NCBI RefSeq assembly: GCF_006517175.1
Contig: NZ_CP041186.1
Location: 62,001 to 126,000 of the forward strand
From: Persicimonas caeni
GTDB taxonomy: Bacteria; Myxococcota_A; Bradymonadia; Bradymonadales; Bradymonadaceae
Direction: 5' to 3'
DNA length: 64,000 nt
The notes under the pieces are model-generated. The model was not told the DNA's origin, searched no databases, and saw only the letters and a list, made by a program, of their open reading frames with translations. The translations under genes and the position numbers were made by a program. Positions 34,416 to 42,190 of the stretch are shown here, piece by piece; position 1 is the stretch's first letter, and each line of letters starts with the position of its first letter.

Positions 34416-35324
34416 GTGCGAGCTCATCACCTTGTTGCCATTGGCCGGTCCGGTCGCCGCCGCGCGATCCGATTCGCCCTCGCCACCTTTGTGCTCGCGG
34501 CCGCCGGGCTCCTGATGCCCGGCCAGCTGCGCGCCGAAGGCCAAAACCCCTTGGCCCAGCCCGACGCGCGCGTCGACTCGTTTCGCTGGGCCGGCGAGGA
34601 GTTCTACTTCTCGGTTCGCCTCAACGGCGCCGAGGCGATGCGTGCCAGCTTGCGCGCGGGTGACCTTCGCCGGGTAAACAATCGCCCGTACGTGCCGATT
34701 TCCGCGGTCGCCCAGTCGGTCGGCTTTTTCCAGAGCGTCTACCCGCTCAACGACCGCGCCAACACCTTCGTCGACCCGGGCAACTACCGCCCGCTTCGCT
34801 CCGAGAAGCTCTTCGAGGAGCGCGGCCAGACGCGCACCTACAAGGTCGACTACATCCACAGCACCTACCGGGCCAAGGTCGAGAAGAAAAAGGAGAAGCG
34901 CACCTTCCGCTTCAACTACTCGATTCCGGGCACCACCCACGACATGCTCAGCTGGATGTACGACCTGCGCTCGCGCGACAGCTTGAAGGTCGGCGACACC
35001 TTCTCGTACTACATCTACGACGGCTGGAAACTGAGCCGCGTGGACATGAAGGTGCTCGGCAAAGAGGACGTCTACACCCCCATGGGCTGGTTCAAGGGCT
35101 GGAAGATCAGCTTCGTGCGCGAGGTTCTTCGCTCGCGACGCCAGAAGAACAAGCAGGGCAAGCCGTCGAAGCCGCTGCTCCGGGTCAAAACACCCGACAG
35201 CCACTCCGGCCACCTGTACCTGAGCCGTGACGAGAACCGTCTGCCCATCAAGGTCTCCATCGACACCAAATTCGGCACCAGCGAAGCGCTCCTGGTCAAA
35301 TACAAGCCCCACAAAAAGGACTGA
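34416..35324 (+). CDS. DUF3108-family exported protein
   Basis: About 302 residues from GTG 34416, preceded by AAGGGGCA; the open frame reaches to 34293 but lacks a signal-like start. A signal segment (FALATFVLAAAGLLMPGQLRA) is followed by a beta-rich domain with the features of DUF3108: FRWAGEEFYFSVRLNGAEAMRASL, then TRTYKVDYIHSTYRAKVEKKKEKRTFRFNYSIPGTTHDMLSWMYDLRSRDSLKVGDTF and the metal-free C-terminal strands (DENRLPIKVSIDTKFG). Members are periplasmic beta-barrel-like proteins of unknown role. No nearby partner is evident. Confidence 0.8.
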   Translation: MRAHHLVAIGRSGRRRAIRFALATFVLAAAGLLMPGQLRAEGQNPLAQPDARVDSFRWAGEEFYFSVRLNGAEAMRASLRAGDLRRVNNRPYVPISAVAQSVGFFQSVYPLNDRANTFVDPGNYRPLRSEKLFEERGQTRTYKVDYIHSTYRAKVEKKKEKRTFRFNYSIPGTTHDMLSWMYDLRSRDSLKVGDTFSYYIYDGWKLSRVDMKVLGKEDVYTPMGWFKGWKISFVREVLRSRRQKNKQGKPSKPLLRVKTPDSHSGHLYLSRDENRLPIKVSIDTKFGTSEALLVKYKPHKKD

Positions 35325-35446
35325 TCGCGGAGCGGCTGCTTGCTGCCTGCGGAGCCCGCGCCCGTGCAGCCCCCGGGGGATGGCGCCGCAACCACGACAA
35401 CCACACACCAACACCCGACGCCCACACCGACCACAGACGTACACCC

Positions 35447-36394
35447 ATGCCGCAGTATATCCGCCCTCCCGCCCTTCGCCCCGGCGACACCGTCGCCGTC
35501 GTCAGCCCCGCCGGCCCGGTCACGCCCGAACTCCTCGAGGGGGGCATCGCCACCCTCGAATCGTGGGGACTCGACATCATGTTGCACGACGCCGTCTTCG
35601 AGCGGCGCGAGTGGGCCGGCTACCTCGCCGGCCACGACCACGTGCGCCTGGGCTCGCTGCGCGAGGCGCTCGACGACCCGAAGGTGCGCGCGATCGTCTT
35701 TAGCCGCGGCGGCTACGGCACCATGCGGCTTCTGCCCGAGCTCGGCCTCGCCGCGCTTCGCGACGACCCCAAGCTGCTCGTCGGCTTCAGCGACATCACC
35801 GCGCTGCACCTGCATCTGGCCGCCCAGGTGGGCATCACCAGCCTGCACGGGCCGGTCGTCAAGAGCTTTCGGCTCCACGACGACGACCCACACGACAGCC
35901 TCGAGGAGCTTCGGCGCGCGCTCTTCGGCCTTCGCGGCCCGCGGCCGCGCTTCGACGGGCTGCGCACCGTGCGCCCCGGCCGCGCCACCGGCCCGGTCTT
36001 CGGCGGCAACCTGAGCCTGGTCGCAAGCCTCGTCGCCTCGCCCCACTGCCCCGACCTCAACGGCGCGATCCTCGTGCTCGAGGACGTCGGCGAGGAGGAC
36101 TACCGCCTCGACCGCCTCTTCACCACGCTTCGCCTCTCCGAGAAGGCGCGCCGCCCGGCAGGGATCGTCCTGGGCGACTTCACCGGCTGCGCCGGCGCCT
36201 ACGTCGACGACGAGGCGATGGACGACTTCGTGGCGCGTCTGGCCGCCGAGTTCGACTGCCCGGTCGTCGCCGGCCTTCCGTGCGGCCACGCCACCCGCAA
36301 CGTGCCCGTGCCCATCGGGGTCGGCGCGGCGCTGGACGCCGAACGCGGAACGTTGATATTCGACGGGGACGCCGTCACCCCGGGAGACTCATGA
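35447..36394 (+). CDS. ldcA: LD-carboxypeptidase, peptidase family S66
   Basis: 315 residues. LD-carboxypeptidases remove the terminal D-Ala from the tetrapeptide of recycled murein in the cytoplasm; MccF relatives cleave microcin-like adducts. The Ser-Glu-His triad is visible: Ser115 (VGFSDITAL), Glu212 (VLEDVGEE) and His281 (PCGHA). The start region (ALRPGDTVAVVSPAGP) is typical of the family. An A/C-rich run of about 50 bp precedes the ATG with no usual ribosome binding site. The stop overlaps the next gene by 4 bp (ATGA), so they are coupled. Confidence 0.92.
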   Translation: MPQYIRPPALRPGDTVAVVSPAGPVTPELLEGGIATLESWGLDIMLHDAVFERREWAGYLAGHDHVRLGSLREALDDPKVRAIVFSRGGYGTMRLLPELGLAALRDDPKLLVGFSDITALHLHLAAQVGITSLHGPVVKSFRLHDDDPHDSLEELRRALFGLRGPRPRFDGLRTVRPGRATGPVFGGNLSLVASLVASPHCPDLNGAILVLEDVGEEDYRLDRLFTTLRLSEKARRPAGIVLGDFTGCAGAYVDDEAMDDFVARLAAEFDCPVVAGLPCGHATRNVPVPIGVGAALDAERGTLIFDGDAVTPGDS

Positions 36395-37539
36395 ACCTCG
36401 ACAAAGCTCGCCACATCCTACGCGACGCCGTCGCCGACGACGTCGACCAAATCGGCAAGACAAAGGTCTGCTCGGCCATCCAGGCCATTGTCTGGCACGA
36501 CGGAGAACTCGTGCTCGACGAGGCCCTCGGCCGCACGCACCTCGAAACCAACTACAACCCACCCAGCGAGCCGCTTCGCGCCGACACGCCGATGGACATC
36601 GCCAGCCTGACCAAGCCGCTGGTGACCGCCACGCTGGCCATGCAGGCCGTCGACGAGGGCCTCGCCCGCCTCGACGATCGCGTCGCCGACCTCTACCCGG
36701 CCTGGTCGCTTGGCGCCTCCTCGCGCGGCGAGGCGACGCTGTTGGACCTGCTCAACCACTCGTCAGGGCTTCCCGCTTGGGAGAAATTCTACCTGAGCCA
36801 CCCGGTCGACCCGTCGCCCACCATGGCGTACACCACGCGCAAGGCGCTCTTTAGACGCATCGCCCGCACGCCCCTGCAATCGCGCCCCACCGGCCGCCAC
36901 TGCTACTCCGACCTCGGCTATATCCTGCTCGCCGGGATCCTGGAGGGGCTTTATGACGCGCCGCTGCACGAGGTCGCCCACGACCGGATCTTTCGGCCCC
37001 TGCAGATGGAGCACACCCGCTACGTCGCCCGCCTGGCCGGCGACGAGCCCATCACGGGCGCCGCGGCCACCGAGAAGTGTGCGCGCCGCGAGCGCGTGGT
37101 CATCGGCACGGTCCACGACGAGAACACCGACATCATGGGCGGAGTGAGCGGCCACGCCGGGGTCTTCAGCACCGCCGGCGACCTGCTGAGATTCTGCCGC
37201 CATATCTGGGAGATCGACCAGGGTAAGCTCGAGTACGGCGGCATCATTAGCCGCGAGGTGCTCCGCTTCTGCCTCTCCGAAGAGGCCCGCGGCGCCGACG
37301 GCCACCACCTGGGCGGCTGGGACACCCCCAGCGGGCAGCTGAGCAGCGCCGGGCGCGGCTTCCAGGCGGGCAACACCGTCGGACACCTGGGCTTTACGGG
37401 CACGTCGTTCTGGATCGAGCGCGACCGCGGCCTCATCGCCATCCTGCTGACCAACCGCGTCTATCCCACGCGCGACAACGAGCTCATCAAGGAGCTGCGC
37501 GTCAAGTTCCACGAGGCCGTACTCCCGCCTCGTGGATGA
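36391..37539 (+). CDS. Serine beta-lactamase/D-Ala-D-Ala peptidase-like hydrolase
   Basis: 382 residues from ATG 36391. The class-C-type motifs are SLTK (Ser72, Lys75), YSD (Tyr172, Ser173 in HCYSDLGYI) and the HLGFTGTS loop in place of KTG. Such proteins include class C beta-lactamases, esterases and D-amino acid peptidases acting on murein fragments. No signal peptide is obvious, so a cytoplasmic role is likely. Its coupling with ldcA supports a murein recycling pathway. Beta-lactam resistance cannot be inferred. Confidence 0.85.
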   Translation: MNLDKARHILRDAVADDVDQIGKTKVCSAIQAIVWHDGELVLDEALGRTHLETNYNPPSEPLRADTPMDIASLTKPLVTATLAMQAVDEGLARLDDRVADLYPAWSLGASSRGEATLLDLLNHSSGLPAWEKFYLSHPVDPSPTMAYTTRKALFRRIARTPLQSRPTGRHCYSDLGYILLAGILEGLYDAPLHEVAHDRIFRPLQMEHTRYVARLAGDEPITGAAATEKCARRERVVIGTVHDENTDIMGGVSGHAGVFSTAGDLLRFCRHIWEIDQGKLEYGGIISREVLRFCLSEEARGADGHHLGGWDTPSGQLSSAGRGFQAGNTVGHLGFTGTSFWIERDRGLIAILLTNRVYPTRDNELIKELRVKFHEAVLPPRG

Positions 37540-37642
37540 CGCGGGTGGAATGAGAGTCGCCAACGCCCGCCCGGTGCGCATCCTTCGAGAGTGCGCGTGT
37601 CGTCCGTGACGCGCAGTCCCCTCCTTCTCCACGAGGATCTCC

Positions 37643-38569
37643 ATGTCGATCGCACGAGCCCCCCGCACCCCGCGAGCCGATGGATGGCCCGCCCTGCCCT
37701 ATGAAGCCTGGCACGAGACCGCAGCAACCCTACACATGTGGACGCAGGTCATCGGTAAGATTCAGCTCGCCCAGACCCCGCGCATCAATCACTGGTGGAA
37801 CGCGACATCGCAGATCAGCGCCCGAGGCCTGGCGACCTCGCCCATTCCGTGGGGCAACGAGGCGTTCGCGTTCGAATTCGACTTCATCGACCACCAACTC
37901 CACATCCGCGCCACCGACGGCGGTCACGAGATGATCGCGCTCGAGCCCAAGGCGGTCGCCGTGTTCTACCGCGAGGTAATGGATCGTCTCGAGGAGATGG
38001 GCTACCCGGTCGAAATCTGGCCGATGCCTGTAGAGGTCGAAGCTCCGGTGAGATTCGACGCCGACACCGAACACCACGCCTACGACGCCGAGTACGCCCA
38101 CCGCTTTTTCCGTGCGTTGGTCCAAATGGAGCGTGTCTTCACAGAGTTTCGCGCGCGGTTTCTAGGAAAGGTCAGCCCGGTAAACTTCTACTGGGGGAGC
38201 TTCGACGTGGCGTTGACGCGTTTTTCGGGGCGGCGGGCGCCCGATCACCCGGGTGTGCCGGTCGTCGCCGACTTCGTCACCCGCGAGGCCTACTCCCACG
38301 AAGTGTGCAGCGCGGGCTTCTGGCCGGGCGCGGGCCTGGGCGAGGCGGCCTTCTACACGTACGCCTACCCGGAGCCCGATGGATTTCGCGACGCCGAGGT
38401 CGAGCCCCCCGAGGCATATTATCTCGGCGAGCTTGGCGAGTTCGTCCTGCCATACGAAGCGGTGCGTACGGCCGGCGACCCCGACGCAGCCCTCCTCGGG
38501 TTCCTCCAATCGACCTACGACGCGGCCGCCGAGTTGGGCCGATGGGAGCGCGGAGAGCTCGAGCGATAA
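37643..38569 (+). CDS. DUF5996 family protein
   Basis: 308 residues, cytoplasmic, no membrane segments. The opening WPALPYEAWHETAATLHMWTQVIGKIQLAQ, NHWWNATSQISARGLATSPIPWGNEAFAFEFDFIDHQL, and a second half with RGARF-like and TREAYSHEVCSAGFWPGAG segments are the conserved blocks of DUF5996. No function is known to me for the family; its ligands or enzymatic role are unassigned. It has AGGA-type SD (GAGGATCTCC) before the ATG. It lies 103 bp downstream of the serine hydrolase. Confidence 0.85.
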   Translation: MSIARAPRTPRADGWPALPYEAWHETAATLHMWTQVIGKIQLAQTPRINHWWNATSQISARGLATSPIPWGNEAFAFEFDFIDHQLHIRATDGGHEMIALEPKAVAVFYREVMDRLEEMGYPVEIWPMPVEVEAPVRFDADTEHHAYDAEYAHRFFRALVQMERVFTEFRARFLGKVSPVNFYWGSFDVALTRFSGRRAPDHPGVPVVADFVTREAYSHEVCSAGFWPGAGLGEAAFYTYAYPEPDGFRDAEVEPPEAYYLGELGEFVLPYEAVRTAGDPDAALLGFLQSTYDAAAELGRWERGELER

Positions 38570-38663
38570 CGGCCCTTCGTCGGCGCGCTACACTTGACGC
38601 TATGCGGGGGGCGCGACTACATCTTCGTCTACTGTTCTGCGTCCATGTCACCGACGAGAGACC

Positions 38664-39446
38664 ATGTCCGAGTTGCTCATCGAACAACGCTGCGCCGAAG
38701 CCATCGCCCGCCGTGCCGGCAAAATGATGCTGCATGGCCGCAAGCACGGCTTTTCGGTCCACACCAAGGGCGAGAGCGACGTGGTGACCGACGTCGATCG
38801 CGAGATCGAGCGGTTCATCATCGGCCAGCTCGAGCAGATGTTTCCGGACGACGATATTTTGGGAGAGGAGTTCGGCGGGCGCGAAGCCCAGTCCGAAGAG
38901 CGCCACTGGCTCATCGATCCGATCGACGGCACGCTTAACTACTCGTATGGGGTGCCGTTGTCGTGTGTGTCCATCGCCCTGCAGTGCGAGGGAAAGTCGC
39001 AGGTGGGGGTCATCTACGATCCGTACCGCGACGAACTTTTCAGCGCGCGGCGCGGCGCCGGCGCCACCCTCGACGGCGAGGAGATGCGTGTCAGCCCCAA
39101 GGCTACGCTCGACGACGCGGTGCTGGTGACCGGGTTTCGCCCGAGCACACCGCCCGACCTGACCGACAACCTGCAGAATTTCGTGGCGGTGACCAAACGC
39201 TCGCGCGGGGTGCGCCGGCTCGGCTCGGCGGCGCTCGACCTGGCCTACGTGGCCGCCGGTCGCATGGACGGTTTCTGGGAGTTCGGGCTGAACCCCTGGG
39301 ACACCGGCGCGGGCTACCTGCTGGTCGAAGAAGCCGGCGGCCGCGTCACCGACATCCAAGACGGGCCCTACACCGGCTTTGAGGCGAGCATCCTGGCGAC
39401 CAACGCCCAGATTCACGACGACTTGATCGAGCTTTTGAGCGCATGA
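38664..39446 (+). CDS. suhB: Inositol monophosphatase family protein
   Basis: 260 residues. Members dephosphorylate myo-inositol-1-phosphate or related sugar phosphates with Mg2+. Metal ligands are seen in GEEFGG and in WLIDPIDGTLNY (Asp85, Asp88), with the C-terminal NPWDTGAGYLLVEEAGG. The length is standard. Because CysQ, HisN-like and SuhB enzymes share this fold, the substrate is uncertain. It ends at 39446, overlapping the start of a lipoprotein gene (ATGATGATG). Confidence 0.9.
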   Translation: MSELLIEQRCAEAIARRAGKMMLHGRKHGFSVHTKGESDVVTDVDREIERFIIGQLEQMFPDDDILGEEFGGREAQSEERHWLIDPIDGTLNYSYGVPLSCVSIALQCEGKSQVGVIYDPYRDELFSARRGAGATLDGEEMRVSPKATLDDAVLVTGFRPSTPPDLTDNLQNFVAVTKRSRGVRRLGSAALDLAYVAAGRMDGFWEFGLNPWDTGAGYLLVEEAGGRVTDIQDGPYTGFEASILATNAQIHDDLIELLSA

Positions 39447-40333
39447 TGATGCAACGACGCGAGCACAGCCTGCGACGCCCCCTGACGCTTCTATTTGCCG
39501 CCCTCGTCGGCCTGTCGGCCGGCGCGTGTGACGATCCGGTCGATATTCCCAACGCCCCGGCGACGATCCCGGCCGTGGGCAATATCGACGGGCCGGTGGA
39601 AGGCTGCGACGATCAGATCATGACTCAGACTCAGGCGCTCGACGGCGGCACGGACGGCGGCACCGACGCCGGCGCCGATGCTGGCGTGGACGTCGGTCTG
39701 GACGCCGGGGCCGATGCCGATACTGGCGCCGACGCCGATGCCGGCGCCGACACGGGCACCGACGTGGGGCTCGATGCGGGCGCCGACGCAGGTGAGGCTG
39801 ACGTAGGTGAGGCCGATGCCGGTGCGGCTGACGCAGGCAACGCGGACGTTGGAACCGTCGACGCCGGCGCTGATACCGGAGCGGGCGTTGATGCCGGGGT
39901 GGGAACGGATGCCGGCGCGTTCGAGCCGCGGCCGGTGCGGATTACGCGCGACGGCAACGCGCTGGTCATTCCCTATCTACTCCGGGACCGCGAAGGTGAC
40001 GATCAGCGCATCAAGGTCGAGCTTTGCGAGTGGAACGGCTCGGAAGCCGTCTCGTGTGGCGTGGCCGTTCAGTCGGCCGGAGGCGACGGTACGAGCTTCG
40101 TTCCGACGACTCCTGCGGGCACTTGTATTCTGCACGTCTTTTACTGGGACGTCGGATGTGGCAGATTTGTAGCGACCGACAACGGTAGCACTCCGCAAAA
40201 AGTGTTCATCGACGGCGTCGACCAGGAGTTAGTCGCCCAAGTGTCGGTCATCGGCTCCGAAGAAGAGCCGACCCAGACCGAGCCCTTCACACTCGAGGGG
40301 ATCGGCTTCGAGTCCGTGCCCGAATGCAATTGA
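39443..40333 (+). CDS. Lipoprotein with Asp/Ala/Gly-rich low-complexity region
   Basis: 296 residues with a signal peptide ending in the lipobox LSAGAC (Cys29). Residues 65-155 consist almost entirely of DAGADxGxD-type repeats, acidic and probably disordered or calcium-binding at the surface. The C-terminal 135 residues form a small beta domain with four Cys (VELCEWNGSEAVSCGVAV, GTCILHVFYWDVGCG). A similar DG/DA repeat stretch is used in other lipoproteins of this window. The start overlaps the suhB stop. Function unknown. Confidence 0.7.
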   Translation: MMMQRREHSLRRPLTLLFAALVGLSAGACDDPVDIPNAPATIPAVGNIDGPVEGCDDQIMTQTQALDGGTDGGTDAGADAGVDVGLDAGADADTGADADAGADTGTDVGLDAGADAGEADVGEADAGAADAGNADVGTVDAGADTGAGVDAGVGTDAGAFEPRPVRITRDGNALVIPYLLRDREGDDQRIKVELCEWNGSEAVSCGVAVQSAGGDGTSFVPTTPAGTCILHVFYWDVGCGRFVATDNGSTPQKVFIDGVDQELVAQVSVIGSEEEPTQTEPFTLEGIGFESVPECN

Positions 40334-40339
40334 GCTGCG

Positions 40340-40942
40340 ATGAAGTGCCCCAGCTGCACAAGTGATATCCCCGATTACGCAGGCTTCTGCGCCTTCTGCG
40401 GGGAGCGCATCAACCGCTGCAGCGAGTGCGCCAACGTCTACCCGAACGACGTGCGCTTCTGCGGCCACTGCGGCACCACGCTTCAGACCGACGACGAAGC
40501 ATCGTTCAATCGATCCCAGTCCGTCGACAACCCACGCTCGGCGGCCATCTTTCAGACATCACCGGGGCGGCCCGGCCCCGACATGGACGGCGGCCGGCCC
40601 ACGTTTGTGCTTCCGTCGGCGCCCGACGAGCGCGACCCGAACATCTACGGCTTTTTGTACGACCCGGAAGATCCCTCCGTGCGATTTAGCCTCAAGCTCG
40701 GTGACAACACCCTGGGTGCCGGACACAACAACGACATCGTCATCGACAAGCCGGCGATTTCGTGGAATCACGCGCTGCTGATCTGCCGCAACGCCAAGAT
40801 CTTTTTGCAGGATTCGGCCAGCACCAACGGCACCTACGTCAACGGAAAACGCATCGACCGCCCCCGCCAGCTCGGCAACGGCGACGCTGTCCGCTTCGGC
40901 AACGTCACCTACCACGTCTGGCTCAAGACCCAGTACCGCTGA
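40340..40942 (+). CDS. Zinc-ribbon and FHA-domain protein
   Basis: 200 residues. The N-terminus has two zinc ribbons (MKCPSCTSDIPDYAGFCAFCGE and CSECANVYPNDVRFCGHCG, each CxxC...CxxC). A linker of about 50 residues leads to an FHA domain from about residue 105 (LKLGDNTLGAGHNNDIVIDKPAISWNHALL; DSASTNGTYVNGKRI). FHA domains bind phosphothreonine, so this may read out one of the kinases encoded nearby. The classic GRS-type loop (GR-x-x-x-N-D-I) is partly altered (GAGHNND). Tandem octamer DNA fills the gap after its stop codon. Confidence 0.85.
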   Translation: MKCPSCTSDIPDYAGFCAFCGERINRCSECANVYPNDVRFCGHCGTTLQTDDEASFNRSQSVDNPRSAAIFQTSPGRPGPDMDGGRPTFVLPSAPDERDPNIYGFLYDPEDPSVRFSLKLGDNTLGAGHNNDIVIDKPAISWNHALLICRNAKIFLQDSASTNGTYVNGKRIDRPRQLGNGDAVRFGNVTYHVWLKTQYR

Positions 40943-41068
40943 CGAGCGAATGAGCGAATGAGCGAACAAGTAAAAGAGTAAAAGAGTAGATATCCGCGCA
41001 TCCGCCTATCCGCGAATCCGCGCCCAAGACCCCGAACCCCCTAGACTCCGAAACCCCGAGCCCCACCA
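40943..41068. repeat. Intergenic spacer made of octamer arrays in four blocks
   Basis: The whole 126-bp gap between stop (40940-40942) and the next ATG (41069) is nearly all 8-bp periodic: CGAGCGAA and two TGAGCGAA; CAAGTAAA, AGAGTAAA, AGAGTAGA; ATCCGCGC, ATCCGCCT, ATCCGCGA, ATCCGCGC (40992-41023); then CCCCGAAC, CCCCTAGA, CTCCGAAA, CCCCGAGC and CCCACCA (41030-41068), the last ending at the ATG. Only one base (40991) and 41024-41029 break phase. No ribosome binding site is seen. Confidence 0.85.
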
Positions 41069-42055
41069 ATGACCGACTGGCAAGAACGCGAACTCAACAC
41101 CGCACGTCATCTCGTCCAACAAGGCAGCCAAGCGCTGCGCCAGGGCCAAGCCCAGGCCGCCGAAGGCGCCTTCCGCGAGGCCGAGGCCGTGCTCGACATG
41201 TCCGAGTCGACACCCGACGGCTCGCTCGAGCTTCGCGCCCAGCTCTACAACGAGCTCGGCGTGCTCTATCAGCGCCAAAACCAGATCGAGCAGGCCGAGA
41301 GCTACCACGGCAAGTCGCTCGACATCTGCGAGCAGCTGCTCGAGAAGGACGTCGACTTTCGCTCGAACGCCGCGGCGACCTACTTGAACCTGTCGAGCGT
41401 CATCGCCGCCAAGGGCGACCTGGCCGAGGCCAAAGACCTCAGCGAGCGCGCCATCGAGCTGATCACCTCGGTGCGCGCCGAAGGCGACGAGAGCATCGAC
41501 GCGTTGGCCGTGGGCGCCCACCAAAACATGTCGCTGTTGTACGCGCGTAACGAGCGCCTCGACGACGCCGCCGAGGAGATGGACGAGGCGCTCGAGATCG
41601 CCCGCAACATGTCCGACCACGGCAACCCCAACGGTCTGCCGCAAGCCGCTCAAGCTTGCCAGCGCCTCAGCGTCATGCTCTTCGAGGCCGGCGAGCACGC
41701 AAAGGCGCTCGAGTGGGGCCAAAAAGCCGAGGAGCTCTCGGAGGACGCCTACGAGATCATCGGCCAGAACGTCCTGTCCATCTACGTGGTCAGCCAGATC
41801 AACCTGATCTCGTACAACGAGCAGCTCGGCAATTTCGCCGACGCCGAGGACGCCCTTTGGAAAGGCCTCGAGGTCAGCGGCAACCACCCCGACATCCTGC
41901 ACCGCGGCGTCGCCTTCTACGAGAACGCCCGCAAGCAGGCCGACGCGCGCCTCGAAGAAGGAAACCTTCCCCGCGACGAAGTCGAAGAGGGTTACAAGGA
42001 CCTCCAGAAAATTATCGATGAGATGGGCGGACTGCCCGAGCCGCAGCAGGGATAG
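41069..42055 (+). CDS. TPR-repeat protein
   Basis: 328 residues with no signal peptide or membrane segment. At least five TPR units (ARHLVQQGSQALRQGQAQAAEGAFREAEAVLDM; AQLYNELGVLYQRQNQIEQAESYHGKSLDICEQLL; AATYLNLSSVIAAKGDLAEAKDLSERAIELI; LLYARNERLDDAAEEMDEALEIARNM). It is a protein-contact scaffold; the last 50 residues form a charged tail. The start follows the octamer-array spacer. Partner unknown; the nearby FHA protein and kinases are candidates only by position. Confidence 0.8.
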   Translation: MTDWQERELNTARHLVQQGSQALRQGQAQAAEGAFREAEAVLDMSESTPDGSLELRAQLYNELGVLYQRQNQIEQAESYHGKSLDICEQLLEKDVDFRSNAAATYLNLSSVIAAKGDLAEAKDLSERAIELITSVRAEGDESIDALAVGAHQNMSLLYARNERLDDAAEEMDEALEIARNMSDHGNPNGLPQAAQACQRLSVMLFEAGEHAKALEWGQKAEELSEDAYEIIGQNVLSIYVVSQINLISYNEQLGNFADAEDALWKGLEVSGNHPDILHRGVAFYENARKQADARLEEGNLPRDEVEEGYKDLQKIIDEMGGLPEPQQG

Positions 42056-42060
42056 GTGAG

Positions 42061-42190
42061 GGTTACTGAGGGTTACTAAGGGTTACTGAGGGTTACTAAA
42101 GGTTACTGAGGGTTACTAAAGGTTACTAAAGCAGCCACTCTGCAACCCCGCTGCCTTAGTCTCCCTTAGTCCCCCTTAGTCCCCCTTACT
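42061..42190. repeat. 10-bp tandem array with inverted partner between convergent genes
   Basis: Seven decamers GGTTACT(G/A)A(G/A) fill 42061-42130. After a spacer with a GCAG...CTGC pairing, the complementary strand carries the related decamers CCTTAGTCTC, CCTTAGTCCC, CCTTAGTCCC and CCTTACT from 42154 to 42190, so the region can fold into an imperfect long hairpin. The right arm reaches into the last codons of the minus-strand gene ending at 42176. It may end both convergent transcripts. Confidence 0.72.
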
